Source: Saccharina japonica (lineage: Eukaryota; Sar; Phaeophyceae; Laminariales; Laminariaceae). From it: 64,000 bases of DNA. Positions within the stretch are counted from its first letter, which is position 1. Every line of letters starts with the position of its first letter. This document shows, in pieces, positions 10,771 to 22,991 of the stretch. The notes below the pieces were generated by a model, which did not search any database, was not told the DNA's origin, and saw nothing but the letters and a program-made list of their open reading frames with translations. The position numbers and the translations under genes are program-made. Location: contig MEHQ01003963.1 of the NCBI GenBank assembly GCA_008828725.1, forward strand, positions 8,170 to 72,169, read 5' to 3'.

Positions 10771-12440
10771 CAGCCCTCGAGGAGGCGATCGTCATGGTCC
10801 AAACCATACCTAATGGGGTGCCCTGTGTGTAAAGTAGTGAGGGTTGGCTTCCAGCATCCCAAACGGAGTGGCGAGTCGAGCAGCAGCAGTCGCTCGCCCA
10901 GAACATAGTGTCTAATTCCAAGTGGAATTGGATTCCATCCATGGACGTCCCGCCCCCCTCCCTCCCTCCCTCTCTTCCATCCTTCCTCCTCCTCCCCCTC
11001 CTCCTCTTCCTCCTCCTCGTCTCCTCCTCCTCCTCCTCCTCTTCTTTCTTTGAACAAACACCACGGCAGACCACGGTGAAAAACGAAATTTCAAAGTCAC
11101 TTTTTTTACCAAGGTATTCATTTATCAACCATCCAAAATTACGAGTACGTATGATACGTACACGGCATGTGTACCAACGGCGCGGTAAGCCTACTTTTTT
11201 ACCTTTAGAATATTATGTTGAAGCTGCCATTTTTCATTTTTCTACTACTACTGCTGCTGCTGCTGCTGTGTTGTGTGTCTGGTGTGAAACGGAAAACAAA
11301 AACGGACGCCAAATACTCGGCTATCAGAACTACGTATTGGCGGTTCTTTGGGTGGCATACATTTTCGCTTTTTGGGTGGCAAACATTTTCGAAAATACTC
11401 CTGGCGTTTTTTTCATTATAACAAGCCTGTTTCTTGGTCCTGTGGTGTCCTGTACTGCTTATAGTGCGGCGTGCACGTGACGATGCACGCAAATAAAGCA
11501 GAGGCTGTAGGCGGCGTGCACGTGACGATCCTCCCTCCCTCCCTCTCTCTCTCCCACCCTTCCTCCTCCTCCCCCTCCTCCTCTTCCTCTTCCTCCTCCT
11601 CCTCCTCCTCCTCCTCTTCTTTAATTTTCTGGTAAACAAACAATTGGCCGCTGGTCCAACAAAACACGAATACGACTCGTACTGTACGCAGCAGATACGT
11701 AAATTCACATCATACACCTACTGACCACGGCAGACCACGGTGAAAATCGAAATATTCAAAGTCACTTTTTTTTAATCAAGGTATTCATTTATCAACCATC
11801 CAAAATTACGAGTACGTATGATACGTACACGGCATGTGTACCAACGGCGCGGTAAGCCTACTTTTTTACCTTTAAAATATTATGTTGAAGCTGCTATTTT
11901 TCTACTACTTCTGCTGCTGGTGCTGTGTTGTGTGTCTGGTGTGAAACGGAAAACGAAAAACGGACGCCAAATACTCGGCTATCAGAACTACGTAATGGCG
12001 GTTCCTTGGGTGGCATACATTTTCGCTTTTTGGGTGGCATACATTTTCGAAAATACTCCTGGCGTTTTTTCATCATAACAAGCCTGTCTCTTGGTCCTGT
12101 GGTGTCCTGTACTGCTTATAGTGCGGCGTGCACGTGACGATGCACGCAAATAAAGCAGAGGCTGTAGGCGGCGTGCACGTGGCGATGCACGCCGTGCGGT
12201 AGACCTACTTTTTTACCTTTAGAATATTATGTTGAAGCTGCCATTTTTCTACTACTACTGCTGCTGCTGCTGCTGTGTTGTGTGTCTGGTGTGAAACGGA
12301 AAACGAACAACGGACGCCAAATACGCGGCTATCAGAACTACGTATTGGCGGTTCTTTGGGTGGCATACATTTTCGCTTTTTGGGTGGCATGTGTCCTGTA
12401 CTGCTTATAGTGCGGCGTGCACGTGACGATGCACGCCGTC
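10771..12440 (+). repeat. Composite tandem repeat with polypyrimidine tracts, three units
   Basis: Block X (10771-10940, CTCGAGGAGGCGATCGTCATGG to AAGTGGAATTGGATT) is followed by a C/T-only tract (about 10949-11045). Next comes block Y, with CACGGCAGACCACGGTG, TTACGAGTACGTATGATACG, a (CTG)n run, GACGCCAAATAC and GGCGTGCACGTGACGAT. Tract and Y recur at about 11528-12190, and a shortened Y at about 12191-12440. The doubled part has a period of roughly 660 bp. Frames of 60 to 190 codons here encode Leu/Ser or Glu/Arg runs and are by-products. An opposed copy lies at 19440-20213. Confidence 0.7.
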
Positions 12441-13329
12441 GCTCTCAGCTTCTCTCGTTTTGTTTCGGATGTGCCGCAGCACTAGCGCAAATCTGGCTGG
12501 TGTTCCGTGTGTTTGGTCTCGGCGGGACTGTCATAAATGTTTTCGGTCCGCAGTACACACACTTGTGGAATTAAGCACGCTAATCCGTTTCTTGGCCGTG
12601 CAATAACGATTTTGTCTTAGAGTGGGGCATATTGATTTGAAATGAGCACGTGAGATACAATAGACGACGTCAAAACAAGGACAGCGACTACAGTAACTAT
12701 GATATACCACGCACAATACCGTACGCCCATCACACAAACACGCCATTTTAAGGATTGTTGCAAGTTGAAAGTCACGGAGGCGCGTACTGCGCAGTGACCT
12801 TTTCTCAACCGCACAGAAAACTTTCAAACCGATCAATGCCGACTTCAAGATACGCATGCCTACACACCACGGATGGTACCGTGTAACAAGGTAAAACAAT
12901 AGCACGTTGGCGCTCAATCCCAGGAATGTGACTACAGGAAGGGTTATCTCAATAAGCACCGACACGATCATATTTCTATATGCACCGACGCGGCCATGCG
13001 GGCAGGCGACTGGTGCCTACGAAAACCGAAACACGAACTGCCACGTAGTGGCGAAAACTAAACCGCGACTCTCAGCTTCTCCCAAAACGGCGGAAAGCCA
13101 GCCCAAACGACCGGCATCTTCAAATTACGCCCCCCGCTGACCATATACAGGCAGCTTCGCCGCAGCACGATGTTCACCGGTCAGTTCAAACCGGAAACCC
13201 TAACGCGAGCTCAATCAAGAGTACGACCAAGCTTTCCTCACAAATTGACTGACGGAAGTGTCAGCCGATGGGTTACATACCTTCGGCCATGTATAGCCTC
13301 CTGTCCAATGCATCGCCAAACGTCAACTC
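12441..13329. other. No certain gene; one membrane-segment-like frame
   Basis: A minus-strand frame (12531-12971, 146 codons) opens with one clearly hydrophobic segment of about 22 residues and then loses protein character. Possible exon fragment, but not recognised. Confidence 0.25.
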
Positions 13330-14623
13330 CTAAAAACGCCCCACCGACACCAAATCTGGTTCATCAGATTCATCTTTTGCGAAAGGCCAACCGTAGTGAT
13401 CGGTTTGGTCGTCGGACTCATACCTACAATTCCGAATCTCCAGGAGGGGAGGCCACACCACCTCGGCCGCTCGCTGGAGCTTGCCGCTCAGTGCCAAGAA
13501 GCGCAGGGATTTCGGCCACTCAATTCCGTTGATAGGTTGATTAAACCCCAACCCAAACGGAAGCGATTCAAAGAGCGATCGGCCACACAATGTGAGCGAT
13601 GGGCTGATCAAACAAGAGCCCAAACTCCAACCTGTGAAGAGATGCCGGCCACACAACCTCGGCGATCGAGTGATTAGAGCCAACCCCGAAGACAAGCTGC
13701 GACAAGTTACTGGGCCATACAACCCCAGTGATATGTCGGTCGAAGCGGCTCTTGAAGGCCAGTTGTACCAAAGAAGCGGGCCAAACCACATCGGCAATCG
13801 GTTGGTCAAACCCATTCCCCAAGGTCAGTTGCAGCAAAGAAGACCACATCGATGAACAGTTGGTCGAACCCATCCCCAAAGATCAGTTGCAGCAAACAAG
13901 CGGGTCATACGGCATCGGCAACGCAGTCATTGGACCAACCCCTCAAGGTCAGGCGCTCCAACGACACCGGCCACGAAACCGACTCGACCGGCTCACTGAA
14001 GAGGCCTACTAGAGCCAGCCGTTCCAGCGAATTCGGCAATGCCGTCCAGTCGACTTTCTCGGCAAGGTGCAGACCAGCGACAACTGCCGTAGTTATGACG
14101 GCCAGCATACTCTGCGAGGGTAACGACTAGAAAAGTCGGTTGAGTAGCCCGTTCGGTAAAAGTAAATCAGAATCTCCTTGAAATACCACCGAGGCGATGG
14201 CACCGGGCGCACACCCCGATGCGTGAAATCTTCCGGCCGAGGCAAAGCGGTGGCCTCTGAGGAATAGGATCTGAAGTTCATCCCGGTGAGCTGCATCCAT
14301 TCTTCATGTCTGAGGATGCCCGACTTGGTAAGTAGAGGCACAAGCAGGCCAGACAACATTTTCCAGGATACGCCAGCCGCTCTGATGAGCGTGGTGAGTC
14401 GTCGCCTTCAAGGGACCATGAGGCAGAAGCCGAAGGAGTCGTCGTTACCCCGAAGGCTCAGTGGGCATGCGTTTATCGACCGTAACGTGCAACGTACGCA
14501 CAGCTCGGCAGGCAACGCAGACCTTTGCAGAAGACAGCTGCAGCTGCAGCGTGCTCGCGTACCACTTTCCTCCCGCTGCTTGGCCGACGGCGATCGTCAA
14601 GATGCCCAGCACACGAGCGCCGA
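13330..14623 (-). pseudogene. FNIP/leucine-rich repeat pseudogene
   Basis: Homologous along its length to the three intact family exons, but broken. It begins at TTTTCAG|TC (14623), the same phase-1 acceptor position as the others. Next come the GKWYASTLQLQL block (frame 14445-14657), the RAAGVSWK and LLVPLLTKSG block (frame 14093-14359), the LPNSLERLALVG block (frame 13905-14108), four repeats of the F-D-Q-P-I-A-x-V-V-W-P type (frame 13568-13879), and two more repeats plus the acidic tail (frame ending at 13330). At least four frame changes or stops separate these pieces, so no full product is possible. It is a dead copy and shares the promoter-proximal structure of the live ones. Confidence 0.8.
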
Positions 14624-15179
14624 CTGAAAATACTGAAAGAGCGCAAGCGACTGGCAAGGAAACGGGTTTAGTATGCGCCCGGAACGGATGTCTTTTCCAA
14701 CGGTTTCAGCGTACGCCCTGTGATGCTCATCGATTCGGGCCGGGTGATTGGCCAAACAAAATGTAACTTCAAACCACAACGTGGGGCTGATATACGCAGG
14801 GCGTTAAGAAAATCAAGAGGCTTGTAAGCACTCATCCAGACGAGACGCTGTTGTTTGGGGTCGAACGGACAGACTTTGAAACGCGCTATCGCGGTTGGAA
14901 CTGCATAGCCTATGACGATAGGGGGACGTCAACTTTGAGTATCAGTAGTTCGCCGAATGATAAACTGCATGCGTGAAGCACTAAGGCCGCCATTTGAAGG
15001 CTATACACAGGGATAATCATTTGATATTTCCCGGCTATTATAAGAAGTTTCTAAAAATAACATATAAATCGTAAAATCACAAATAAAGACGAACAGCCAA
15101 GAACGAAGATACTTATCAAAACCAAAGGCATTTTGCCCCACCGATTGACATGACGAAACAAAAGGCCTGCTCGGTAACA
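14624..15179. other. Upstream flank of pseudogene; no gene seen
   Basis: Should contain the lost first exon of the minus-strand FNIP pseudogene, but I could not identify it. No repeats were noticed. Confidence 0.3.
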
Positions 15180-16040
15180 CAAGGAACTGGAGACCCCTTG
15201 TACCCAATGCCGGTGTCATTTGAGCCCTTGTGGCCGGCACACTTCTCTCCGATCTACCGGCAAGGCGTGTCTCTCCGAATTGCAAAAACACAGCAAGCCG
15301 GTAATCTAGATGCATGCACCAGGAAATTTTATGGGGTTCGAGCCAGAATCTCAACTCAACGAAACCAAGGTTGACAAGCAACCCACGACCCATGGATCCA
15401 CTGTAACGTCGGCCGTTTCGAATTTCGATGCTTGCAGCTATCGCGGGGTCAATCTGCTCGTACTCGTACGGTACTGGTACTGCTGTACGGAATGCGCAAA
15501 TTACGAGTACTCGAACCAAAAAATTACCAGAAATGTCGTTTCGCCGATCAAGGAAACTTACGCATATTTTGCTGCTTGTAGGCGCAACTCGCGCTCGACC
15601 TAGGGACGAGGGGTGCAAGAGACATTTGGCGTGGCTGTTATGCTCTACTAGAGGGTTCGAGGAGAGCAATCGGCGACGCAAATGGTCCCGTGTTCTAGAG
15701 GTAGGACTACCATGGGTCCACATTCGCCAAGAGAGAGATGTACCCCGAAAATCTGAACAGAGCAGATCAAGGACCGACTTGGAACAGCAGCGCGTCCTCC
15801 GTCGACAAGGCACCCCGTGACCAGCTTCAGCCTCCCAAGTGGTCCCTCTGACTTCGGGAGACGGCCTCAAGTAGTCGCAGCAAAACAGGAGCCTCCATCA
15901 GCGAGGTTTCAGCCTCTGACCGACGAGGATGATGTAGATGAAAACCGACGCGCCGCGATTCCACTCACTTCTGATACGAACGAGTACGAGCAGATTGACC
16001 CCGCGAGCGATGCAAGCATCGAAATTGGGGTAGAACTATC
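15180..16040 (-). mobile_element. Decayed copy of the 699-2143 transposon
   Basis: In reverse orientation, 15400-16030 follows the interior of the 699-2143 element. Shared landmarks are TGTAACGTCGGCCGTTTC, GGTTCGAGGAGAGCAATCGG, TTCGGGGTACATCTCTCTC (reverse) and CTCAAGTAGTCGCAGC-type sequence. Weaker similarity to the inverted repeat continues to about 15200, and the opposite inverted repeat is cut off near 16035. The 289-codon minus-strand frame (15001-15870) shares a stretch of about 60 residues with a frame inside the first copy. Because both copies are repeats, this does not prove a gene. Confidence 0.55.
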
Positions 16041-17189
16041 ATACCTACCTGACTAACGGGCAAGGGCTCTGCTATCTTGAAACAGAACCTCCGCCACCCT
16101 CTCCCACTCCTCCACCGGTCCACCCCTCAAAGCTCTATATCTCTCCGCCTAGTCTCTTTAGTCTCGCATCATCAGATATTTAATTAAAGCAAGAGGTCTC
16201 TTATACTGAAGAGAAGCTGTGATTCCAAGCCTGAAACGGTAATCCCTGCGCCCCTTCCATTATATCTTGAGCATCACTACATTGGTTCAGAAACAAATGA
16301 ATACTTCACTAAAAACGCATTTTGGTATGCCTACTGTTTCACCTGACCGTGACTTGTGATGTTTGAGACCTTGGTATGATTCCAGTCCAGAGTCCAATGA
16401 ACTAGGGCTGTTCGACGGCTTATTCTGGCAGTTTTCGTTACTTTTTCTTATATATGAGATTCTGGATTTGGTGTTGGGACTTTGCAATTGATATTTGAGA
16501 GTCTGGTTTAGATGTTTAGAGTTTGGGTCTGATGGACGGTTTTGGGTCTTGGTGATTTTGACGTTGGACAACTGTGATAACTAGAGCCATGCTGGATCAT
16601 CTGGTTCATCTGTAGCTCGTAGGAATATTTTTGACTATCGAGAGCACTAGCTGTATGAGTTATACCAGATGGTTGTGTAACGGTCCCGGAATACGTGGAA
16701 GCGACCCACACGTTTCTCTCGAGAGCGCTTAGTAGACCCCGGACGTGGCGATGATCCACTTTATTTCTGATTCTCTAATCCGTGTTTCCGTGTACTTTTT
16801 GTTTCCTCCCACCATCAGTACCTATTGTTATTGCACGGCCAAGGAACAGGTTGGCGTGCTTATATTCCACAAGTGTGTGTAATCGTAATAATTTATTACT
16901 AGAATCAGCCGCCGGAGCCACTACGGCCGTTGCCACCGCTGCGGGCGGCAGGGGCACGGGTGCGGAGTCGATCGGGGTCAGGTGGCGCCCGGTAGAGCCG
17001 GTCGCCCGTGCGGCATACCCAAACAGGCATGGTCGTAAATATCTCAAACGATATACTCATCATCATCACCACCACCACCGAAGCGTAATAATATAATAAG
17101 GCTTACATTTCATGCCTGCGTTTTCCGAGCCCGGCGCCCATTGGTCGAGGGCCGCCCCCAGCCCGCCCACGGCCAATCAGGGGCCGCGG
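16041..17189. other. No gene supported
   Basis: TTTGGxxTTTG-like degenerate T/G-rich sequence near 16440-16560, GC-rich sequence near 16905-17010, and a short CATCATCACCACCACC run near 17060. I see no recognisable coding sequence. Confidence 0.35.
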
Positions 17190-18060
17190 CGCGCGCGGCG
17201 GGAGTTGCCCCTCGGTGAAACCCCCAGTCCCGCCGCATCCGGGGACGATAGGGCCTTATCCTCGGTTCGGAAATCCCTCCGTATTTCGACAACTCCAACC
17301 ACGCGGGGACAAAAAAAACAATCCCCCGGTTCGAAACCGCCCCGCACGGTTTGGAAACCCCAGCCCGACCGACGGATCGCTGATTCGCTGGGGCTCGAAA
17401 TAAAGCCAGCGCCACCCGGGGACGATAGGGCCCCATTCCCGGATCTGAAATCCCTCCATACATGTACAACTCGAACAGCCCGGGGACGAAAACCGATATT
17501 TCCCGGATCGAAACCGCCGCGCACGGTGTGGAAACCCCAGCCACACCGGCCGATCGCTGATTGACTGGGGCTCGTATACAAAGCCAGCGCCACCCGGGGA
17601 CGACAGAGTATCATCCCCCGACCGGAAACCCCGCCATACATCCGCAACTCCTCACCCGGGGACGATTGTGCCCCATCACCGTTTGGGAAATGCCTCCGTA
17701 TATCTACAACTTCGACCACCCGGGGAAGACAAAAACGACCCCCCGGCTTTAAACCGCCCCGCACGGTGTGGAAGCCTCAGGCTGACATAGGCATCGCTGA
17801 TTGACTGGGGCTCAAAACTTTAGCCAGCGCCACCCGGGGACTATACGGCCCGATCCTCCGTTGGGTAATCCCTCCATACAACTACAAATCCAACAACGCG
17901 GGGACGAAAACCGAGGTCCCCCGGGTCGACACCGCCGCGCACGATGTGGAAACCCCAGCCACACCGGCCTATCGCTGATTGGCTGGGGCTCGAAAATAAA
18001 GCTAGCGCCACCTAGGGACGATACGGGTCTATCCCCGGTTTGCCTTTCGCGGTGTGAAAA
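17190..18060 (+). repeat. GC-rich tandem array of about 175-240 bp units
   Basis: The block GCCAGCGCCACCCGGGGACG recurs at about 17405, 17582, 17823 and (varied) 18002. A second block, CACGGTGTGGAAACCCCAGC, recurs at about 17346, 17519, 17760 and 17938. Unit spacing is 173, 240 and 178 bp. Each unit also has a CCATACAxxTACAACTC segment. Long frames on both strands (150 codons on +, 195 on -) come from the high GC and the regular unit. I call it satellite, with a small chance of a repetitive exon. Confidence 0.65.
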
Positions 18061-19430
18061 CCCAAATACCACTGGCTCGTAGCTGACTGGTTTTGTGGGC
18101 TGAAGTTCGTGAAGCCAGCGTTCCTCACCAATGGGAGCAAAGAGGTCCAGCAAGTTCATTAAACCCAATATAATAAACCTATTTGTTTTAGGAGCGGTTG
18201 TCATTCCACATGCATCACCATCTACAGCCTTCGCTTGGCGCAGCCCAAAAGAAAAAACGAGGCGCGCGAAGCGCGTCGATTTTTGCGCTTGTATATTATA
18301 AGGATCTTCAAGATTCGTATTTTTTCCTTGTGTCTCTGTCAAAAGTTTGTTTTTTTCATGCCCCAAAGTACAATTGTCTTCCCGGCCTTCAATCAGATGA
18401 AAGTTCGAGTCGATTCATTTCTTTCGTTAGACGTTTTATTTATTAATAATAAACTACGAAACACGTCAGCTTTGAATTATCCCGACCGAGCTTTGCTAAC
18501 TGCGTGGCGTTATTCCATGATGTTATTGTCAGGTACATTCCCTCCCGACTGACTACTGGCCGGCGACTCATAGTCCCATGGAAGAGCTTGGCCATTCGAT
18601 ATTTTTAACTTTTGGGCGCAAATCGTCCAAATGTTGAAATAGTGTTATTTTTAGACAGGAAAATCGAGCAAGTACCGAACTACTTGGAAATACAGTATGA
18701 TATTTCTGCACTACACGTGGCAAGAAGAGGGTTGATATCAGGAGTAGGTAAAAACATCGAGGAAGCCCGGCCACGCTGCTCTCGCACGATGATGACATGA
18801 ACCAACGGCCAAACAAATTACGTGTGCTTTGTACCCGTATCACATATGTCTCAGCCTGGCAGTTTGTATGATACCCCACGGGCCATGGGCTACCAGGAAA
18901 TATCGAAAAACTAAAATCGCAAAATTAGAGACTTCAAGGCGACAGAGCAGGAGCGAGAGCGCGACGAGCGATATGAGAGCACGAGCTCGCTGACCGCAGA
19001 GCGCACAGGGTTCGTAGCTATATCGCTAGCGCTTTCCACAAGCTAATTTAGCTGGAGTTTGGTTGGCATTTGGGATGCTGGTGATCTGTGTGCTATGATG
19101 TTTGGTTTTTGCGTTGGGCTGTGTGCTCTTTGTGTGTGCCTGCTCGTTGCTGGCTCGTTGTGTTCTCGACCCTCGGAATAAATTGAGGGTCGACTACGCG
19201 AGCGGGATCCTTATCACCCCCGCCAACGTTGCTGGTGTTTACACACGGGGTTGGTTGCTTCGGGCTCGCGCTACACCAAGCGGCACGTTGTAGCTGGGTT
19301 GGGCCTTGCAATAATTGCTGTTCTGCGGTGTCTGTGTCGGCGTTGCGCCGTCTCGTGGGCTCGTGATCTTGAACTGCTGGACTGCTGTTTGTTTGCTGGA
19401 AGTTTACTCGTAATGTGCCCACCCAAGTGC
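18061..19430. other. No gene; one perfect hairpin
   Basis: The only structure I can support is a 9-bp perfect stem (TCGACCCTC / GAGGGTCGA, 19166-19193) with the loop GGAATAAATT, which holds an AATAAA. Frames are short. Confidence 0.35.
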
Positions 19431-19439
19431 ATATTTTTG

Positions 19440-20213
19440 GGAAATCCGGTTTTCACCGTGGTCTGCCCTGGTCGGTAGGTGTAAGATAAGGGTTCCATAA
19501 TGATGTCAGGTCCAGCAAGGCAAACGTACGCTGTTAAGGGTATAGGGCCGAGGTTTTAACACTAAAACCTAGTAAGATAGTGTCAGTACAGGTGCTGTCT
19601 GTCAAATGGTTCAAGGTGCTGTGTTGTGATATCTTTCTTTCGTGGACAGTGAATAGTAGAGGGAGCTGAGGGGGAGAGAAGAGGGAGCCGAGGGGTAGAG
19701 AAGAGGGAAGCGTGGCAGGGATGGGGCGGAGGGAGGGATGGAGAGAGGGAGGGACGGAAGGCGAGAGAGGGACAGGGCGAGCGAGGGAGGGTGGGAAGGA
19801 GGAGCCGAGGGGTAGAGAAGAGGGAAGCGTGGCAGGGATGGGGCGGAGGGAGGGATGGAGAGAGGGAGGGACGGAAGGCGAGAGAGGGACAGGGCGAGCG
19901 AGGGAGGGTGGGAAGGAGGGAGGGAGGGAGGGAGCGAGAAAGCAAGGCTGGGACTGACGGGAAAAGCCTTTGCCACCTGATCACTCCCAGCACAGATAAA
20001 TGCATGACGCTGCCCAAATATGAATTCCATTAATCCAATTCCACTTGAAACTAGACACCGGCCTCGGGCTGCTGCTGGACCCGCCACTCCGCGACTGCTG
20101 CTGTTCGGCTCGCGGATGCTGGCAGCCAACCCTGACTACTCCACACCCAGGGCACCCCATTAGATATGTATGATTTGGACCATGACGATCGCCTCCTCGA
20201 GGGCTACCGACCT
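19440..20213 (-). repeat. Opposed copy of the composite polypyrimidine repeat
   Basis: The reverse complement of 20026-20213 matches block X of 10771-10940, including CTCGAGGAGGCGATCGTCATGG and AAGTGGAATTGG. The A/G-only tract at about 19650-19945 corresponds to the C/T tract. CACCGTGGTCTGCCCTGGTC at about 19454 corresponds to the start of block Y. The order X, tract, Y is kept, so it is one family in inverted orientation about 9 kb from the first copy. Confidence 0.65.
19686..19919 (+). repeat. Two 117-bp tandem units in an A/G-rich tract
   Basis: AGCCGAGGGGTAGAGAAGAG starts at 19686 and again at 19803, and the two 117-bp units are almost identical. Because 117 is a multiple of three, frames on both strands stay open and give repeated Ser/Pro/Leu or Gly/Arg/Glu peptides. 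These are not genes. Confidence 0.8.
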
Positions 20214-20284
20214 GTCGCGTGCGGTACGGGTGTAGCTGTTTTGACAGAAAGTTGGCCGTGGGGGGGCCGAGGCTGACTCCTGGT

Positions 20285-20352
20285 GGACAGACAGAAGTCC
20301 AGACAGACAGACAGAGAGGCAGACAGACAGACAGAGAGGCAGACAGACAGAC
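20285..20352 (+). repeat. ACAG tetranucleotide microsatellite
   Basis: (ACAG)n broken by AGAGGC. The minus-strand frame over it reads as Cys/Leu/Ser/Val repeats and is not a gene. Confidence 0.75.
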
Positions 20353-22991
20353 AGAACGTTGTTCGGAATCGGTTCCAGAGACCACAAGTTAAACTTGTGG
20401 AATATGCATGAACACATTCCGGCCCGGCTCGCCAAGTTTAGAAAGCAGAAACAGTGTCTAACATAAACTGGAAAAACGTCCACTCTCGCCATTACGACCA
20501 ATCACTTGGATGTCGAATGAGCCAACGCCTTACCTAACCCGGGGTTTAGAGTATACATGTTGGCGCTGCCCGGCCTACAAAAGGCATGGTGTGGACATTT
20601 GCTGCTGTACGCACGCATGTTTTTTCAGGCAATATTCCTCACCAGGTGACGGGTAGTAATACTCTAACTCAGTACTGCAACATACCAGGCAGCCCCTCAT
20701 GATGTGAACAAATGGTTTTTCATGTTTTATTGTGCGTGGCGCCAATCATTGCAATTATTAGTTATTTTGTGTTCCCATCCTTTTTCGTAGAATTTGCCTC
20801 ATATCGGTGCCCTTGCGCCAAACGATAAACGATTATCACAGAACCCCCCCCCCCCCCGTTGGACGTACTGAACATAGGGTGTTGGTAACTTGTACGCTCC
20901 ACTAGTATCGTCGTCATTTGCACAATCAACACGCCGCGGCTGACCCCTTTACATACGAACAAAACCAACACCGCCCTGAAATAGCTATGGGTCGATTGGC
21001 ACAGCTTTACCCGTACTGCTGCTACAGTAGCAGCAGTCGGGAGGACTATTGAAATTGACGAGGGACACAACACTACCGATATGTACTACCTGTAGGCTCA
21101 CGCACGACTCAGTCTATTCTGTAAGGGCGTTCGTGTGTTGTTGAAGTCTACCGTAGGATACCTGCGTTGACTGCAGCAGGTACCCAGTGGACACGTCATC
21201 ATGGCGCAACTCATGTCCAGGCGCTTAACAACGCGCACGAAATTCATAGCAAGCACAAAATACAAGCGCTCTGGTCCTTTACCTTTCGCAAACGCCACCA
21301 ACCAGACCCCTTCGTGACCCATATGCACAGAGAAGCCCCGGTGTAGTGTCCTTCTCCTAAAAGAGAACTCCACACACGAGTTTGACTTGTCTGAACGGCA
21401 CGGCGATTATGTAGTGTCTGCTTTTTTTGTCAGACACAACCCCCCCCATCAGCTCGCGTTCTGAGCGGGTTTGCTGGCCTACGCGGGGTGATGCCGTCCG
21501 CACGGACACTGGGTGTCCGTTTCAAACTCGCACGTAAAATGCGACCCACATACCCGAAACACATATTCCCAACAACGGTCCTGCTTAGAACGCGGTTTGT
21601 CCGTCATTTATGTTCGCATTGACCGTAAGTTGCCTACCTATCTGGCGACCAGGCGCATGTGTGAACTTGAGGTGATGCTTCTGACCGAATTACTCTTCGA
21701 ATACCGTCATCCACGGCATGTCTCGCTACTTTTTGCCTAACACGGCCCCTTTCCAAACGTAGCCACGCTTAGGAAGCGAACGACGTATACTTATGAAGTG
21801 GATCATCGGGGTAGTGTCAAGTCCGTGAACGCCAGGGCTCTGGCGAAAATCACCACCATTTCCCGCTAAACCACAACGAATATGCTACACCCAAGACAAA
21901 ACAGTATACATATCGATGTGAATCTCCAATAAACGATACACAACGAACATAGCGTTCAGGAACAACCCGTGCCCGATTCCAGCTCTAGGCGTGTTCTAAC
22001 TTCCCATTGACGCATCACGGAGCGCTACGAATAATATGAATGACAGAAGCAACCCCTATGTGCGCATAAATACACCCCTGGTACATCCCTTGTTAAACAA
22101 ACAAATACGCTACCCCCACTTTAAGACAAGGCAACCCCGACGTACGAGCATTATATTCAATATATATATATATTACGTAGGGTATCCGCCCACACGCAGA
22201 AGGCAGTATGCGCCTGTGTGGCTTCGTACATAGCGCCTAGAGCTTTCCTACACGAAAAACAAAACATCGATCTGTTCATTCCCATATTTCAGAATTTTGG
22301 ACAAAACTCAACAACGATTTGAACAGTTCACGAACGCCCTAAAACGCTATCACACAACACTTCCATTTTTTCCCCACGCACCGACTGTGCACAGACACAT
22401 GGGCGTTCCTACCGTCTGAATTAAAATTCATGATCTTCCTGATGATACCGCCTACGGTTTCGAAACAGCGAATGAAAACCAGAACCAGTAAGAATACCCT
22501 GATTCCTGACAATCGGTTAGTTTCGAGTATCCGCTTTACCCTCTACGCGGACCTTACCTCAAGGGTTGCTTTGTGTCTGGGAGACATACAATGCATGTTC
22601 GTTCGTCCTGGTCTTCACCAGCAGGCTGATTTTGACAAACTCCAAGCTGCTCTAACATTATTGTGTCCATCCACTGCCTTCTGTCAGGCAGTCTGTATCC
22701 CTGGAGGGGTTTCGAGGATGTACCAGACGTTTGAACACCGTCGAATCGAGCAACATCGGACACAGTCGAAAGTGACCACATCTAACCCGCGAAACTCGGC
22801 CGATCAAGGCACGAGCAGCACCACCACCACAGTCTGGTTTGTTAAATAACCCCCTGAGTCAATGCATTTGGAGGCAGTGGTGCCACAGTACGCTACACCG
22901 GGTAAAACACAAATCCCGACAAAGAGCTGTCGCACAGTACCCCGACCCACCAACCCGTTCGACAAAGCAACTCCAGAGTGTCAGCTCCTAC
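20353..22991. other. No gene supported
   Basis: Contains a C15 run near 20845-20859 and an AT run near 22163-22175. Frames are short and unrecognised; one of 139 codons at 22430-22849 (+) has no family resemblance. Confidence 0.35.

Noticed and set aside
10908..11717. Frames of 100 to 190 codons on both strands over the C/T tracts
   Set aside because: They encode Leu/Ser/Pro or Glu/Arg runs caused by the tract itself and exist on both strands.
15001..15870. 289-codon minus-strand frame as a gene
   Set aside because: It runs across the boundary of a decayed transposon copy and has no recognisable domain; the similarity to the first copy is explained by shared repeat DNA.
19583..20385. Ser/Pro/Leu and Gly/Arg/Glu frames of 80 to 170 codons
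   Set aside because: Produced by a 117-bp repeat in an A/G tract and an ACAG microsatellite; 117 is divisible by three, so no stops appear.
22430..22849. 139-codon plus-strand frame
   Set aside because: No motif, no family resemblance, and an overlapping opposite frame.
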